Positions 1-8,211 are shown, counted from the stretch's first letter. The stretch: 56,506 nt of DNA from Rikenellaceae bacterium (GCA_015060075.1 SUZE01000004.1:61287-117792); one strand, 5' to 3'. Numbers and translations are program-made. Notes: a model not told the origin generated them from the sequence alone.

Positions 1-63
1 TCGGACTACGCCACAATTGATGCCGAGTCGAGGCGATTGGCAAAGGAGTTCTTGAAGTTGTAA
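1..63 (+). CDS. C-terminal end of a truncated gene, possibly DXP reductoisomerase
   Basis: The first 60 bases read in frame as a 20-residue tail ending in RRLAKEFLKL, with TAA at 61-63. The pattern DYATIDAESRRLA resembles the last helix of 1-deoxy-D-xylulose-5-phosphate reductoisomerase, and dxr often lies just upstream of rseP in Bacteroidales. Only the tail is visible, so the identity is inferred from a weak match plus gene order. The next gene starts 2 nt after the stop, which suggests one transcript. Confidence 0.45.
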   Translation, partial: SDYATIDAESRRLAKEFLKL

Positions 64-65
64 CG

Positions 66-923
66 ATGTTTGAGAGTAGATATATAGAGAGATTTGCCGT
101 TCGCCTTGCCTACTACCTTGTGACACTTGTCTGTTTGGGTGTGCTGGCGTGGGCGTTGTATTACGCCTATCTATATTTCAATATTCCGCTTGTTCTTTGG
201 ATATTTCTCTACATCGCCATTGCGGCATACTTGGTCGGTGTAGCGATATTTGCGCACAGAAAGAGAGGTTTTGCGAGAGTTGTTGCCCACAGTGCAACTT
301 TGCAGTTGGTGCCGCTGTGTGGTGCGATACTGCTCTTTTGCCTTGTTTCGAGGGACGACAACTACAAACCCGTACCCGGCAAGCCAAGTGCCTACGAGCG
401 AACTTTCAACGATATGCAGGATAAGCAAAAGGCGGCGGCTTTGGCGAATGGGCTTGCGCCATTCAAGTCGAGAGCCGAGATTGAGGAGCGATACAGAGAG
501 TTGCGCCGAAAGGATAAGTTGGTGCGCATCGAAACCAACCCCAAGTATGTGGTCCGAGAATTGACCTACTCCTCGCCCTATGTAGTGCCGAAAGTTGAGA
601 AGTTATTGGAGGATATAGCCGACTCCTTTCAGGAGAAGACGCAGTCGAAGGCGAAATTTATCGTTACGAGCGTACTCCGCACCGAGGAGGATGTAAAGAA
701 GTTGAGAGGGGTAAATGGCAACGCATCGACCGCATCGTGCCACTGCAACGCCACAACGATAGATATTTCGTATGTGCGATTTGAACCAGATAAGGTCAAA
801 CCTCGCAACAACTACGAACTGCGCTTGGCATTGGCACAAACACTGCACGAACTCCGTAAGGCGGGGCGATGCTATGTGAAGATTGAACGAAAGCAATATT
901 GCTACCACATAACCGTTAGATAA
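66..923 (+). CDS. DUF5715-family membrane protein with M15-like metallopeptidase motif
   Basis: The protein has 285 residues. The first ~95 are hydrophobic and could form three membrane segments (about 11-35, 41-63 and 73-95), followed by a charged linker. The C-terminal ~120 residues carry SCHCNATTID (Ser224, His226, Asp233) and a terminal CYHITVR (His281). This spacing matches the SxH...D...H zinc ligands of peptidase family M15 (D-Ala-D-Ala carboxypeptidases and endolysins), so a cell-wall peptidase anchored in the inner membrane is plausible. The usual Gly of the M15 motif is replaced, so activity is not certain. It lies between the dxr-like tail and rseP, an envelope context. The start at 66 follows the previous stop by 2 nt. 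Confidence 0.7.
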   Translation: MFESRYIERFAVRLAYYLVTLVCLGVLAWALYYAYLYFNIPLVLWIFLYIAIAAYLVGVAIFAHRKRGFARVVAHSATLQLVPLCGAILLFCLVSRDDNYKPVPGKPSAYERTFNDMQDKQKAAALANGLAPFKSRAEIEERYRELRRKDKLVRIETNPKYVVRELTYSSPYVVPKVEKLLEDIADSFQEKTQSKAKFIVTSVLRTEEDVKKLRGVNGNASTASCHCNATTIDISYVRFEPDKVKPRNNYELRLALAQTLHELRKAGRCYVKIERKQYCYHITVR

Positions 924-940
924 CGCAACAAGTGCGTTAA

Positions 941-961
941 ATGCAGAATGCAGAATGCAGA
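941..961 (+). repeat. Three in-phase copies of a 7-bp word (ATGCAGA)
   Basis: ATGCAGA is repeated three times with no spacer in the 72-nt gap between the DUF5715 gene and rseP. It is one of several short-word arrays found between genes in this window. No function is evident. Confidence 0.85.
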
Positions 962-995
962 ATTAAGGTATTTGAAATTATAACAGAAAAATAAT

Positions 996-2318
996 ATGGA
1001 AATTTTAATCAAGGTTTTACAGTTTTTTATGAGCTTGACACTGCTTGTTGCGGTGCATGAGTTCGGACACTTTATTATGGCACGCATCTTCAAGATTCGT
1101 GTCGAGAAGTTCTACATCTTCTTCGATGCAGGCTTCTCGCTATGGAAGAAGAAGTGGGGCGATACGGAGTATGGTCTCGGTTGGTTGCCTCTCGGCGGTT
1201 ACTGCAAGATTGCAGGAATGGTCGATGAGAGCATGGATAAGGAGCAGTTGGCATCGGCACCACAACCTTGGGAGTATCGCGCAAAACCCGCTTGGCAACG
1301 TTTTTTGGTGCTTATTGCAGGCGTTACAATGAATGTTATCCTCGCCTTTTTCATCTACTGCGGCATCTCGTTCTCGTATGGCTCGCAGTATATCTCGAAT
1401 GAGGATATGATTTACGGCTACGAGTTCAGCCAGAGTGCCGAGCAGTTGGGCTTCCAAGATGGTGACCGCATCGTAACCATCGGTGGCGAGAAGGTGGAGA
1501 ATATCAACTCTATTCTCGGCAAAATTCTTCTTGCGAAGGAGAATTGCGAGGTGGAGGTTATTCGCGAGGGCGCAGAGCATAAGTTCGTGCTTGACAACGA
1601 GATACTCAACATTATGCGCAAAGAGAACACCTTCGAGAAGGAGCGTCTTTACTCGCCGCTTATTCCGTTTGTGGTAGATAGTATCGCAAATGCGGCAGTT
1701 GCCGAGGCGGGCTTGCAGAGGGGCGACCGCATTATCGGTATTGGCGAGGAGTCGTTGCCATATTTCAACCACTATGCCGACCGCCTTGCGAAGTTGGCAG
1801 GCACAACTGCCGATATTAAGGTTTTGCGTGGCGCAGACACCTTGTCGTTGGCTCTGCCTGTAAATGCCGAGGGTAAGTTGGGCGTTGTTACCGAGAACTT
1901 CTTTAAGGTACGCACCGAGGAGTACAACTTCTTCGAGGCTATCCCTGCGGGCGCACGACTGACCGCCAAGACAATTAAGAACTATTGGGACCAGCTTGTG
2001 CTTATCGTAAAACCTGATACGGGCTTGTACAAGCATGTGGGCGGCTTTATCGCTATCGGCAATATCTTCCCTTCGGAGTGGGATTGGCATCAGTTCTGGT
2101 CGATGACGGCGTTCTTGTCGATTATCTTGGCGGTGATGAATATCATTCCTATCCCCGGACTCGATGGCGGACATATGATATTCACCTTCTGGGAGATGCT
2201 TACGGGCCGCAAAGTGAGCGAAAAGGTCTTGGAGGTCGCACAGTATATCGGTATGATACTGATTCTTGCGTTGGTGCTGTTTGCAAACGGAAATGATATT
2301 TACAAACTGTTTAAGTAG
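996..2318 (+). CDS. rseP: RIP metalloprotease RseP (site-2 protease)
   Basis: This intramembrane zinc metalloprotease of the M50 family cleaves transmembrane anti-sigma factors and remnant signal peptides in the inner membrane. The HExxH motif is at His21-Glu22-His25 in the first membrane segment. Two PDZ-like regions fill the middle (around residues 140-200 and 215-285), and the third zinc ligand lies in PIPGLDGGH (Asp390) near the C-terminal membrane segments. The length (440 residues) is normal for Bacteroidota. The start at 996 gives the expected short cytoplasmic N terminus. A strong terminator follows at 2435-2474. Confidence 0.97.
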   Translation: MEILIKVLQFFMSLTLLVAVHEFGHFIMARIFKIRVEKFYIFFDAGFSLWKKKWGDTEYGLGWLPLGGYCKIAGMVDESMDKEQLASAPQPWEYRAKPAWQRFLVLIAGVTMNVILAFFIYCGISFSYGSQYISNEDMIYGYEFSQSAEQLGFQDGDRIVTIGGEKVENINSILGKILLAKENCEVEVIREGAEHKFVLDNEILNIMRKENTFEKERLYSPLIPFVVDSIANAAVAEAGLQRGDRIIGIGEESLPYFNHYADRLAKLAGTTADIKVLRGADTLSLALPVNAEGKLGVVTENFFKVRTEEYNFFEAIPAGARLTAKTIKNYWDQLVLIVKPDTGLYKHVGGFIAIGNIFPSEWDWHQFWSMTAFLSIILAVMNIIPIPGLDGGHMIFTFWEMLTGRKVSEKVLEVAQYIGMILILALVLFANGNDIYKLFK

Positions 2319-2434
2319 TTTGTAAATTGAGAATTGACCTTCGGTCTTCACTGCTCCGCCTCGGCATAGTCTGCAAACAGCCTCTGCCCTCGGCTTAATC
2401 GCAGCGGTGAGAATTGAGAATTGAGAATTAATGG

Positions 2435-2474
2435 TATCGCCGAGCAATTTAGTTGCTCGGCGATAGTTGTTTTT
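2435..2474 (+). terminator. Rho-independent terminator after rseP
   Basis: There is a perfect 13-bp stem (2435-2447 with 2453-2465) around a 5-nt TTTAG loop, followed by a T-rich run to 2474. It lies ~115 nt after the rseP stop, beyond a stretch with repeated AATTGAGA words (about 2326-2430). Confidence 0.88.
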
Positions 2475-2539
2475 ATGGGAGTTTAAGGAGTATGTCGCTA
2501 AATTCATTAAGTTCCCCAATCTTACTAAATTTCCTTTTG

Positions 2540-2626
2540 CCATTAAGCAGTCCTTTGGACTGCGCTGCCATTAAATGCCATTCTATGCCATTCAGGGCTG
2601 AAAGCCCGCATGTCATTAAATGCCAC
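2540..2626 (+). repeat. Hairpin-mosaic repeat, left copy (CATTAA spacer type)
   Basis: Small hairpins are separated by GCCATTA-like words. One is a GCAGTCC/GGACTGC hairpin with a TTT loop (2547-2563) and the other a GGGCT/AGCCC hairpin with a GAA loop (2595-2607). The same modules in the same order occur in inverted orientation at 4636-4702, on the other side of the two-gene cassette. A related CCCATAAA version is at 12763-12873 and 22134-22242. Confidence 0.8.
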
Positions 2627-2637
2627 TCCCTACTGCT

Positions 2638-2708
2638 AGGTATCGTTTTCGATACCTGCGTTTGTGTGGGTGCGTTCTTCTTGTGTGTCGGGTATCGTTT
2701 TCGATACC
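2638..2708. repeat. Twin hairpins with identical GGTATCG-TTTT-CGATACC core
   Basis: Two hairpins with the same stem and TTTT loop lie at 2638-2657 and 2691-2708, about 50 nt apart. The second touches the stop codon of the minus-strand gene that ends at 2708. Neither is followed by a T-tract on either strand, so they are not convincing rho-independent terminators. They may be RNA 3'-end stabilisers or part of the repeat mosaic. Confidence 0.75.
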
Positions 2709-3439
2709 TATGGCATGGAAGGGTTGCTCTCTTTGATTATTTGGTCGAATAGGTGTTCCAATTCTGCTGCTAATCGCCAATCATTACCTAAATGCATTTC
2801 TATACCGTCTCGGTTAATACCTTTCAAATTAACCAAAAGAGTATAATCATGAATTAGCGCATCATTATTTTGTTGTAGGTGTATTGATGAGTGTCTAGTA
2901 GCCGTAGTTCCTCCTATTATTGCGCCTGTCTTTCCTCCAAAAAATTTGCCCGCCATACTCCTCGTAAATACATCTTCCGAATGAGTTGTTACACCACCAA
3001 CTATATCACCTTTTTCTATTTGGCAATTATCAACTAGCTTATACGAGGCGATATCCGAGAAATTAAATTTTACATCGTTTATATATAGCAACTTATGCTC
3101 AATAAATAGAACAAAATAGCCATAAATAGATTTGTCTTCTGGGCGTATAACTCTATCGGGCTTACCATATTCGGCAATTAACCCATTCAATGCTTTGTCT
3201 ATTTTAGATTGTGTGGATTTAATCTTCTTTTGATATCTTTTTCGAGCTTCTTCCTCTTCGGCTAATTCTTGTTGTCGTTTTTCCGCTTTCGCAACACTCC
3301 TAAAAATAATAAAAAGCAATACACACAATATAATGATTCCAAAAAATATCAATATATCAGAGATGTGCTCTTCGATAATATACACTACAAAACCTATAAC
3401 CAATAAAATGGTAATACCTTCTGTAACATCCTTTTTCAT
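2708..3439 (-). CDS. Hypothetical two-TM protein, partner of the downstream-strand nuclease gene
   Basis: The protein has 243 residues. Two membrane helices (about 7-24 and 28-47) come first, followed by a charged, probably coiled-coil stretch (about 50-85, rich in K/E/Q). A soluble C-terminal domain with a glycine-rich GGKTGAIIGGTTA segment follows; that segment is not a Walker A motif. I do not recognise a named family. The gene starts 3 nt after the stop of the HsdR-N-like gene, so the two are almost certainly co-transcribed. The sequence is AT-richer than its neighbours, consistent with horizontal acquisition. A membrane-tethered accessory protein is an inference. Confidence 0.75.
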   Translation of the reverse strand: MKKDVTEGITILLVIGFVVYIIEEHISDILIFFGIIILCVLLFIIFRSVAKAEKRQQELAEEEEARKRYQKKIKSTQSKIDKALNGLIAEYGKPDRVIRPEDKSIYGYFVLFIEHKLLYINDVKFNFSDIASYKLVDNCQIEKGDIVGGVTTHSEDVFTRSMAGKFFGGKTGAIIGGTTATRHSSIHLQQNNDALIHDYTLLVNLKGINRDGIEMHLGNDWRLAAELEHLFDQIIKESNPSMP

Positions 3440-3442
3440 CTA

Positions 3443-4528
3443 TTACTCTATTTTAGTAATGGTTATACCTTCGATGTTGCTATTTACATAGGAGATGAAA
3501 TTGGTAATAGTCCAAGGATACCAATCTTTACATATATAAATAATCCCCACTTGATTATCTTCTATTTTATAATATCTTTTAATGTTTTTATCTTCGATCT
3601 TTGCCCGTATAACTCCCAAACTACTACCTTGCAAATCATCTGAGAAAACATCCTGTAATTGCTTTACGGATAAGATATTATGATGTTTGAGATATTCTTT
3701 AACGACTTCCTTTGGAAGAGGACATTTACCATAACAACCTTTACCATTAATAGCATATTGTGAATAGTCTTTACCAGAGTATGTTGTAGAACTCTTTCGA
3801 TGGTTGTCAATATTGTTAGAGCGAGTTGTAATAACAGCCGGTTTGCTTGCAGTCAAATCTACAATGTATCGTTTTACTACATCTGAAAAATGTACAAAGA
3901 GTTCTTGCGAAAGTTCTTTATCGCAAACTTTTTCTATAAAAAAACTAGTCAAATCATCAGATGGAGCATCGAGTTCACTTTTTATTGTGTTCTTTAATTT
4001 AGTTGTCAACTCTTCCATATCTTTGCGTTTTCTTGCAGAATTCCAAATACACTCGGCATCGAAGACTGACCTGCGAAATTTCTGAATTGCATCTATTTGC
4101 CAATCTTCTATATTTGTAAAATCAATCTCTATAAATGGCTCTTTATCCATGATATTTGGTTTTACAAGGTCTGTAAAGAATTGATATGTAATGCCATTTG
4201 TCAAGATAGCAAATTTTGCTTCGGATACACTGAAATATCGGAATAGCTGGTTGTAGTGAGTAGATAAGTTCTCACCACAGCGCTTGCATTCTATCAAAAT
4301 AATGGGCTCTCCATCGTTTAATATGCAGTAATCGACCTTCTCGCCTTTCTTTATACCCACATCACAATGTACTTCTGATTTAACCTCCAATGGATTAGAG
4401 CAATCAAAGCCCATTAAGTCGACAAATGGCTTAATTAAAGTATCTTTTGTCTGCTCTTCATTATGCAATAGGTCTTTATAAGCAATGATGCGCTCTGAGA
4501 ATTTTTTGATAGAATCCTTGAAATCCAT
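3443..4528 (-). CDS. Type I restriction HsdR N-terminal-like nuclease (orphan)
   Basis: The protein has 361 residues. Residues ~20-150 match the HsdR N-terminal PD-(D/E)XK nuclease fold: Asp66 in KVDYCIL and Glu80-x-Lys82 in LIECKR form the expected metal and catalytic set. The helicase motor of a true HsdR is missing, and no hsdM or hsdS lies nearby. The C-terminal ~100 residues after a Ser/Thr-rich linker (about 240-260) could be a separate binding domain. It is the first gene of a two-gene AT-rich operon with the two-TM protein. The pair sits between inverted hairpin repeats, suggesting a defence-type cassette; function is inferred from the domain only. Confidence 0.8.
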   Translation of the reverse strand: MDFKDSIKKFSERIIAYKDLLHNEEQTKDTLIKPFVDLMGFDCSNPLEVKSEVHCDVGIKKGEKVDYCILNDGEPIILIECKRCGENLSTHYNQLFRYFSVSEAKFAILTNGITYQFFTDLVKPNIMDKEPFIEIDFTNIEDWQIDAIQKFRRSVFDAECIWNSARKRKDMEELTTKLKNTIKSELDAPSDDLTSFFIEKVCDKELSQELFVHFSDVVKRYIVDLTASKPAVITTRSNNIDNHRKSSTTYSGKDYSQYAINGKGCYGKCPLPKEVVKEYLKHHNILSVKQLQDVFSDDLQGSSLGVIRAKIEDKNIKRYYKIEDNQVGIIYICKDWYPWTITNFISYVNSNIEGITITKIE

Positions 4529-4547
4529 AGTTTCTTCGTATTATGCC

Positions 4548-4573
4548 TGCACCACAAATTTAGAAATTATTTT
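4548..4573 (-). promoter_or_regulatory. Promoter of the HsdR-N-like operon (-7 box TAAATTTG)
   Basis: On the minus strand a perfect Bacteroidota -7 box lies at 4555-4562, 27 nt upstream of the start codon. The surrounding 26 bp (4548-4573) recur exactly on the plus strand at 35094-35119, upstream of another AT-rich gene. No clear -33 element is visible. Confidence 0.65.
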
Positions 4574-4604
4574 CGAGAGTTGCGGAATTGTGCGCAAAAA
4601 TTTT

Positions 4605-4612
4605 TAATTTTG
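4605..4612 (+). promoter_or_regulatory. Candidate plus-strand -7 box (TAATTTTG) upstream of radA
   Basis: This perfect TAnnTTTG match has a TTG at 4580-4582, spaced 22 nt. It would produce a ~240-nt leader running through the hairpin repeat before radA. It is divergent from the minus-strand promoter at 4555-4562. Confidence 0.45.
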
Positions 4613-4635
4613 CAGAAATTAGTGGCGCAAAGAAT

Positions 4636-4806
4636 AATGGCATTCGGGCTACGCCCTTAATGGCATTAGAATGGTAGCGCAGTCTAATGACTGCTTAATG
4701 GCAGGCGCACAAGGTTTTCACAAAATTTTTGTCATTCAATGCCATTCAGCGAACAAAGTGAGCATTGCCATTCAGTGAGCATTGCGAGCGAATGTCATTC
4801 ATTGCC
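4636..4806 (-). repeat. Hairpin-mosaic repeat, right copy (inverted relative to 2540-2626)
   Basis: Read on the minus strand, 4636-4702 carries the same modules in the same order as the left copy: GCCATTAA, GCAGTC-loop-GACTGC (4679-4694), CCATT, then a GGGC/GCCC hairpin (4646-4656). Loops differ between copies while stems are kept. A further stretch at 4736-4806 has repeated GCCATTCA words and GCGAA/AGTGAGC modules. Confidence 0.75.
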
Positions 4807-4821
4807 ACAAAAATTAAACAA

Positions 4822-4845
4822 GCTAATGGCTAACGGCTAATAGCC
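4822..4845 (+). repeat. 7-bp word array GCTAATG/GCTAACG/GCTAATA
   Basis: Three in-phase heptamers lie 15 nt before the radA start codon. The same word family appears, on the minus strand, just before the TrmN6-like gene at 34856-34891. Confidence 0.8.
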
Positions 4846-4859
4846 CAAAATAAAAAGTT

Positions 4860-6236
4860 ATGGCAGAGGCAAAGAAGGCGTATGTGTGTCGGGAGTGCGG
4901 GTACGATGCTCCGAAGTGGTTGGGTAAGTGCCCTTCGTGCGGTGCGTGGAACACCTTTGACGAGTTGGTTGTGGCGAAGAAGGGCTCTTCGGTTGCCGCA
5001 GCGGTAACATCATTGGCTGTACCAAAGGCAAAGCCGCAACGAGTACAAGATATCAAGACGGGCGAAACAAAGCGCATCGATATCGGTCAGAGCGAGGTTA
5101 ATCGTGTGTTGGGTGGCGGTTTGGTGCCGGGCTCGATTATCCTTGTAGGCGGAGAGCCGGGTATCGGAAAATCGACTCTTGCCCTGCAACTCGCCTTGGC
5201 AGACAATGGTTTGCGCACCCTCTATGTATCGGGCGAGGAGTCGGCAGAGCAAATCAAGATGCGAGCCGAGCGACTCGGTATTCACAACGAGGAGTGCGTG
5301 GTCTATACCGAAACGCTACTCGAAAATATCATCGCTCAATGCGAGGCGATAAAGCCCGATATGGTGGTTGTCGATTCGATTCAGACCATCTACACCGACT
5401 TGGTCGATGCCTCAGCAGGTAGTGTGTCGCAGATTCGTGAGTGCGCCTCTACGCTCTTGAAATACGCAAAGGGCAGCGGTACGCCCGTATTTATTATAGG
5501 TCATATCACCAAGGAGGGAACGATTGCAGGCCCGAAGGTGTTGGAGCATATTGTCGATGTGGTGTTGCAGTTCGAAGGCGATGGAAACAACACCTACCGC
5601 ATCTTGCGAGGTATCAAAAACCGCTTCGGTGCGACCTTCGAGATTGGCGTATTCGAGATGCTCGAAAAGGGGTTGCGCTCGGTTGAAAACCCTTCGGAGG
5701 TGCTTCTGTCGCACTATGACGAGCCATTGTCGGGCATTGCCGTAGCGGCTACTATTGATGGTATTCGCCCATATCTTTTGGAGGTGCAGGCGTTGGTTAG
5801 TCAGGCTGCCTACGGAACACCGCAACGCAACGCTACGGGTTACGACTCACGCCGAATGAATATGTTGTTGGCGATTTTGGAGAAGCGTGTCGGACTGAAA
5901 ATGTTTCAGAAAGATGTTTTCTTGAATTTTGCAGGTGGCTTCAAGGTGTCGGATACGGGATTGGACTTGGCAGTTGTGGCGGCGGTGTTGTCGTCATACT
6001 TCGACCGCCCGATAAACGATGGGTTGGCTCTTGCGGGCGAGATTGGACTTTCGGGAGAGGTGCGCCCTGCACCACGCACCGAGCAACGCATCAGCGAGGC
6101 AGCACGCTTGGGATTTAAGAAGATTGTTGTTTCGGGCTACGCCTCGTTGCCGAGCAAGAAGATAAAGGGCATCGAAATTGCCCGAATAACGACCATCGGC
6201 GAATTGGCACGACATCTATTCTCGGAGCAGGAGTAG
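4860..6236 (+). CDS. radA: DNA repair protein RadA
   Basis: RadA (Sms) is a RecA-like ATPase that promotes branch migration of recombination intermediates. All family parts are present: an N-terminal four-cysteine zinc finger (Cys10, Cys13, Cys24, Cys27), Walker A GGEPGIGKST at 97-106, the RadA-specific KNRFG motif at 253-257, and a C-terminal Lon-protease-like domain. The 458-residue length is standard. The start follows an array of 7-bp words. A bidirectional terminator at 6254-6282 separates it from the convergent nuclease gene. Confidence 0.97.
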   Translation: MAEAKKAYVCRECGYDAPKWLGKCPSCGAWNTFDELVVAKKGSSVAAAVTSLAVPKAKPQRVQDIKTGETKRIDIGQSEVNRVLGGGLVPGSIILVGGEPGIGKSTLALQLALADNGLRTLYVSGEESAEQIKMRAERLGIHNEECVVYTETLLENIIAQCEAIKPDMVVVDSIQTIYTDLVDASAGSVSQIRECASTLLKYAKGSGTPVFIIGHITKEGTIAGPKVLEHIVDVVLQFEGDGNNTYRILRGIKNRFGATFEIGVFEMLEKGLRSVENPSEVLLSHYDEPLSGIAVAATIDGIRPYLLEVQALVSQAAYGTPQRNATGYDSRRMNMLLAILEKRVGLKMFQKDVFLNFAGGFKVSDTGLDLAVVAAVLSSYFDRPINDGLALAGEIGLSGEVRPAPRTEQRISEAARLGFKKIVVSGYASLPSKKIKGIEIARITTIGELARHLFSEQE

Positions 6237-6253
6237 ATAATCCCATAAAACAA

Positions 6254-6282
6254 TAAACGACCTCTTTTGCGGAGGTCGTTTA
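6254..6282. terminator. Bidirectional terminator between radA and the convergent S1/P1 nuclease
   Basis: An 11-bp perfect stem (6254-6264 with 6272-6282) with a 7-nt loop is flanked by T-rich DNA on the plus-strand side and by a TTGTTTTA run when read on the minus strand. Confidence 0.85.
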
Positions 6283-6287
6283 CTATT

Positions 6288-7142
6288 TTATTTCATACAT
6301 TCATTTAATATGTATGCTAATCGGTAGGCTGCACGCAGGCACTGCCGTTTTGACAATCTCTGATTATCGAGCAGATATTGGCGGTCTATCTTACAGTTTG
6401 GTGTTATGTCGTCATAGATATAACGACAATCTTTTGCATTCTGCAACACCCACTCCTCAATAGAGCCCTTGCACATCTTTGCCCGCTTCTTCGGTGTTGC
6501 TGTATCGAGAGCCACACGGAACTTTTCGTAGTCAGAGCCATACTCAGGCCATATCTCCTTTATGGACATTCCGTCCCACACACGATGGTTGGTGGTTTTC
6601 TTGCCATTGTAATAGATATACATCTGGTCGTGACGGCGATACTTCTTTCCATTGACTTTGCGAGGAAAGCAATCCTCAAACTCGGTATAGAAGATATGGC
6701 ATGGGCAGTGCATATCACCCACCATGTGGACCACACATTTGAGGTTAACCACCACAGCCGAATCGGTCAAGTTGCGATGATTTTTCAAATTTTCGACACA
6801 CTGCACGAGATTTGGGTATAAATCGCCATCGCCTGACGAAGCGCGTTTGTCGCTAATTGCAAACTTATTCTTGCCAACCCTATCCACTGTACACATGTGC
6901 CACCATGAAGTCTGCTCCCAACCGGGGATATGGTTTTTGGTCCACACGGGCACTCGGTCCATCCAACTTGCGTGGTCGTAGATTGGCGAGCCGAGATATT
7001 TTTCGGTCTTCTCTCTTGCTTCGGGCGTAAGATGTGTTTCAGCTATAATGGCGATAAGTTTATGCGCCCAACCGCCCCAAGCATAACTCTCCTGCACGCA
7101 AAAGAGTAACACCGTCATTAATAGTATAAAAAACCTCTTCAT
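6288..7142 (-). CDS. Secreted S1/P1 nuclease family protein
   Basis: Zinc-dependent S1/P1 nucleases cut single-stranded nucleic acids and often have 3'-nucleotidase activity. A signal peptide (about 1-21) ends just before Trp22, the residue that becomes the N-terminal zinc ligand in this family. Other ligands are visible in WAHKL, WMDRV, HMVGDMHCPCH (HxxxDxH) and HRVWDG. The length is 284 residues, normal for the family. It lies 6 nt downstream of a paralogue, so the two form an operon. A periplasmic or secreted nucleic-acid scavenging role is inferred. Confidence 0.9.
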   Translation of the reverse strand: MKRFFILLMTVLLFCVQESYAWGGWAHKLIAIIAETHLTPEAREKTEKYLGSPIYDHASWMDRVPVWTKNHIPGWEQTSWWHMCTVDRVGKNKFAISDKRASSGDGDLYPNLVQCVENLKNHRNLTDSAVVVNLKCVVHMVGDMHCPCHIFYTEFEDCFPRKVNGKKYRRHDQMYIYYNGKKTTNHRVWDGMSIKEIWPEYGSDYEKFRVALDTATPKKRAKMCKGSIEEWVLQNAKDCRYIYDDITPNCKIDRQYLLDNQRLSKRQCLRAAYRLAYILNECMK

Positions 7143-7148
7143 AATATA

Positions 7149-8009
7149 CTATTTGAGTGTTGTATTCAGTATGTGAGCCAAACGGTAAGCAGAGCGCATC
7201 GCCTGTCCCTCCGATATTTTGCGATAGCCGATAATAAACTTCTTGTCAATATGGTCGCCAGGTTGAATCTTATCGTATATCGGGTGACAACGCTTACCTG
7301 CGTCCGAAGCCCAATCGTTCAAAGTTCCGGCACAAATTTTAGAGCGTTGCCTTGCCGAATATTTGTCCAACATCTTACGGAAAAGTTCGTAATCCTCGCC
7401 AAATTCGGGATACAAAACCAACAACGACTCACCGTCCCATACAGCGTGATACGATGTTTTCTTGCCCTCGTAATAAATCGTCATCTGGTCACGCTTTCTA
7501 CCGCCCTTAACCGTAGGCTCGAAGCAGTCGGGGAACTCAGTATAGTAAATATGTGACGGGCAGTGCATATCCTGCATCATGTGTATCACATATTTGAGAT
7601 TGATAGCCACAGCCGAATCGGTCATATTGCGATAGTTACGCAAGTTCTCAATACACTTCTCCAAGTTGGGCAACATATCACCGCTACCCTTCGATGAGCG
7701 TTTATCGCTAACTCTGAACTTCTCGTCTACGACCATATGGTGCCAACGCAACGAAGGGCGATAGGCTTGCATTTTTGCATGGTCAGGGTGGTTCTTTCGG
7801 CGTATCGGGCGGCGAATCTCGTCCATCCAACAGCAATGCTCTATCATCGGCGAGCCGAGATACTTTTCAACCTTCGTCTTTACTTCGGGATTGAGGTGTT
7901 TGTCCGCAGTGTAAGTTATAAAATTGTGAGCCCAACGCCCCCAAGCCATGGCATCATTTGCCGTTGCGAGCGATAAAACCACGACCAACAATGTGATAGT
8001 TCTCTTCAT
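7149..8009 (-). CDS. Secreted S1/P1 nuclease family protein (paralogue, first in operon)
   Basis: This 286-residue protein has a signal peptide ending at ...NDAMA before Trp23, then WAHNF, CCWMDE, HMMQDMHCPSH and HAVWDG in the positions of the S1/P1 zinc ligands. It is clearly a duplicate of the gene at 6288-7142, including the KVEKYLGSP segment. Its promoter lies at 8038-8068, facing away from the rho promoter. Confidence 0.9.
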   Translation of the reverse strand: MKRTITLLVVVLSLATANDAMAWGRWAHNFITYTADKHLNPEVKTKVEKYLGSPMIEHCCWMDEIRRPIRRKNHPDHAKMQAYRPSLRWHHMVVDEKFRVSDKRSSKGSGDMLPNLEKCIENLRNYRNMTDSAVAINLKYVIHMMQDMHCPSHIYYTEFPDCFEPTVKGGRKRDQMTIYYEGKKTSYHAVWDGESLLVLYPEFGEDYELFRKMLDKYSARQRSKICAGTLNDWASDAGKRCHPIYDKIQPGDHIDKKFIIGYRKISEGQAMRSAYRLAHILNTTLK

Positions 8010-8037
8010 GCTTATGTATTATTGGGTTTATTTAGCA

Positions 8038-8068
8038 CAAAATTATGTTTTTTAAGTGATAAAAACAA
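8038..8068 (-). promoter_or_regulatory. Promoter of the two-nuclease operon
   Basis: On the minus strand: TTG (8066-8068), 20-nt spacer, then TAATTTTG (8038-8045). This fits the Bacteroidota TTTG-N19-21-TAnnTTTG arrangement, ~29 nt before the start codon. Confidence 0.7.
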
Positions 8069-8088
8069 TTAAAATAGGGCGAATTTAT

Positions 8089-8118
8089 TTTGAGTTTGCA
8101 ATAAAAGCACTATATTTG
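8089..8118 (+). promoter_or_regulatory. Promoter of rho
   Basis: TTTG at 8089-8092, an 18-nt spacer and TATATTTG at 8111-8118, a good match to the Bacteroidota consensus. The leader to the rho start is ~85 nt. Many bacterial rho genes are autoregulated through their leader; nothing specific is recognisable here. Confidence 0.7.
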
Positions 8119-8211
8119 CATCGTTATTTGAGGCATCGGCAAAGACTAATACCGACTTGCTCGTATAACCATCGGTCGTTCGGCTGATGATAAATCGCAA
8201 AATTGATATTT

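Noticed and set aside
1140..2543. A 467-codon open frame on the minus strand across rseP
   Set aside because: It is antisense to a well-supported rseP, has no recognisable domain, and its composition is the mirror of the plus-strand codon bias.
2638..2708. Twin GGTATCG-TTTT-CGATACC hairpins as rho-independent terminators
   Set aside because: Neither is followed by a T-tract on either strand; kept only as a repeat.
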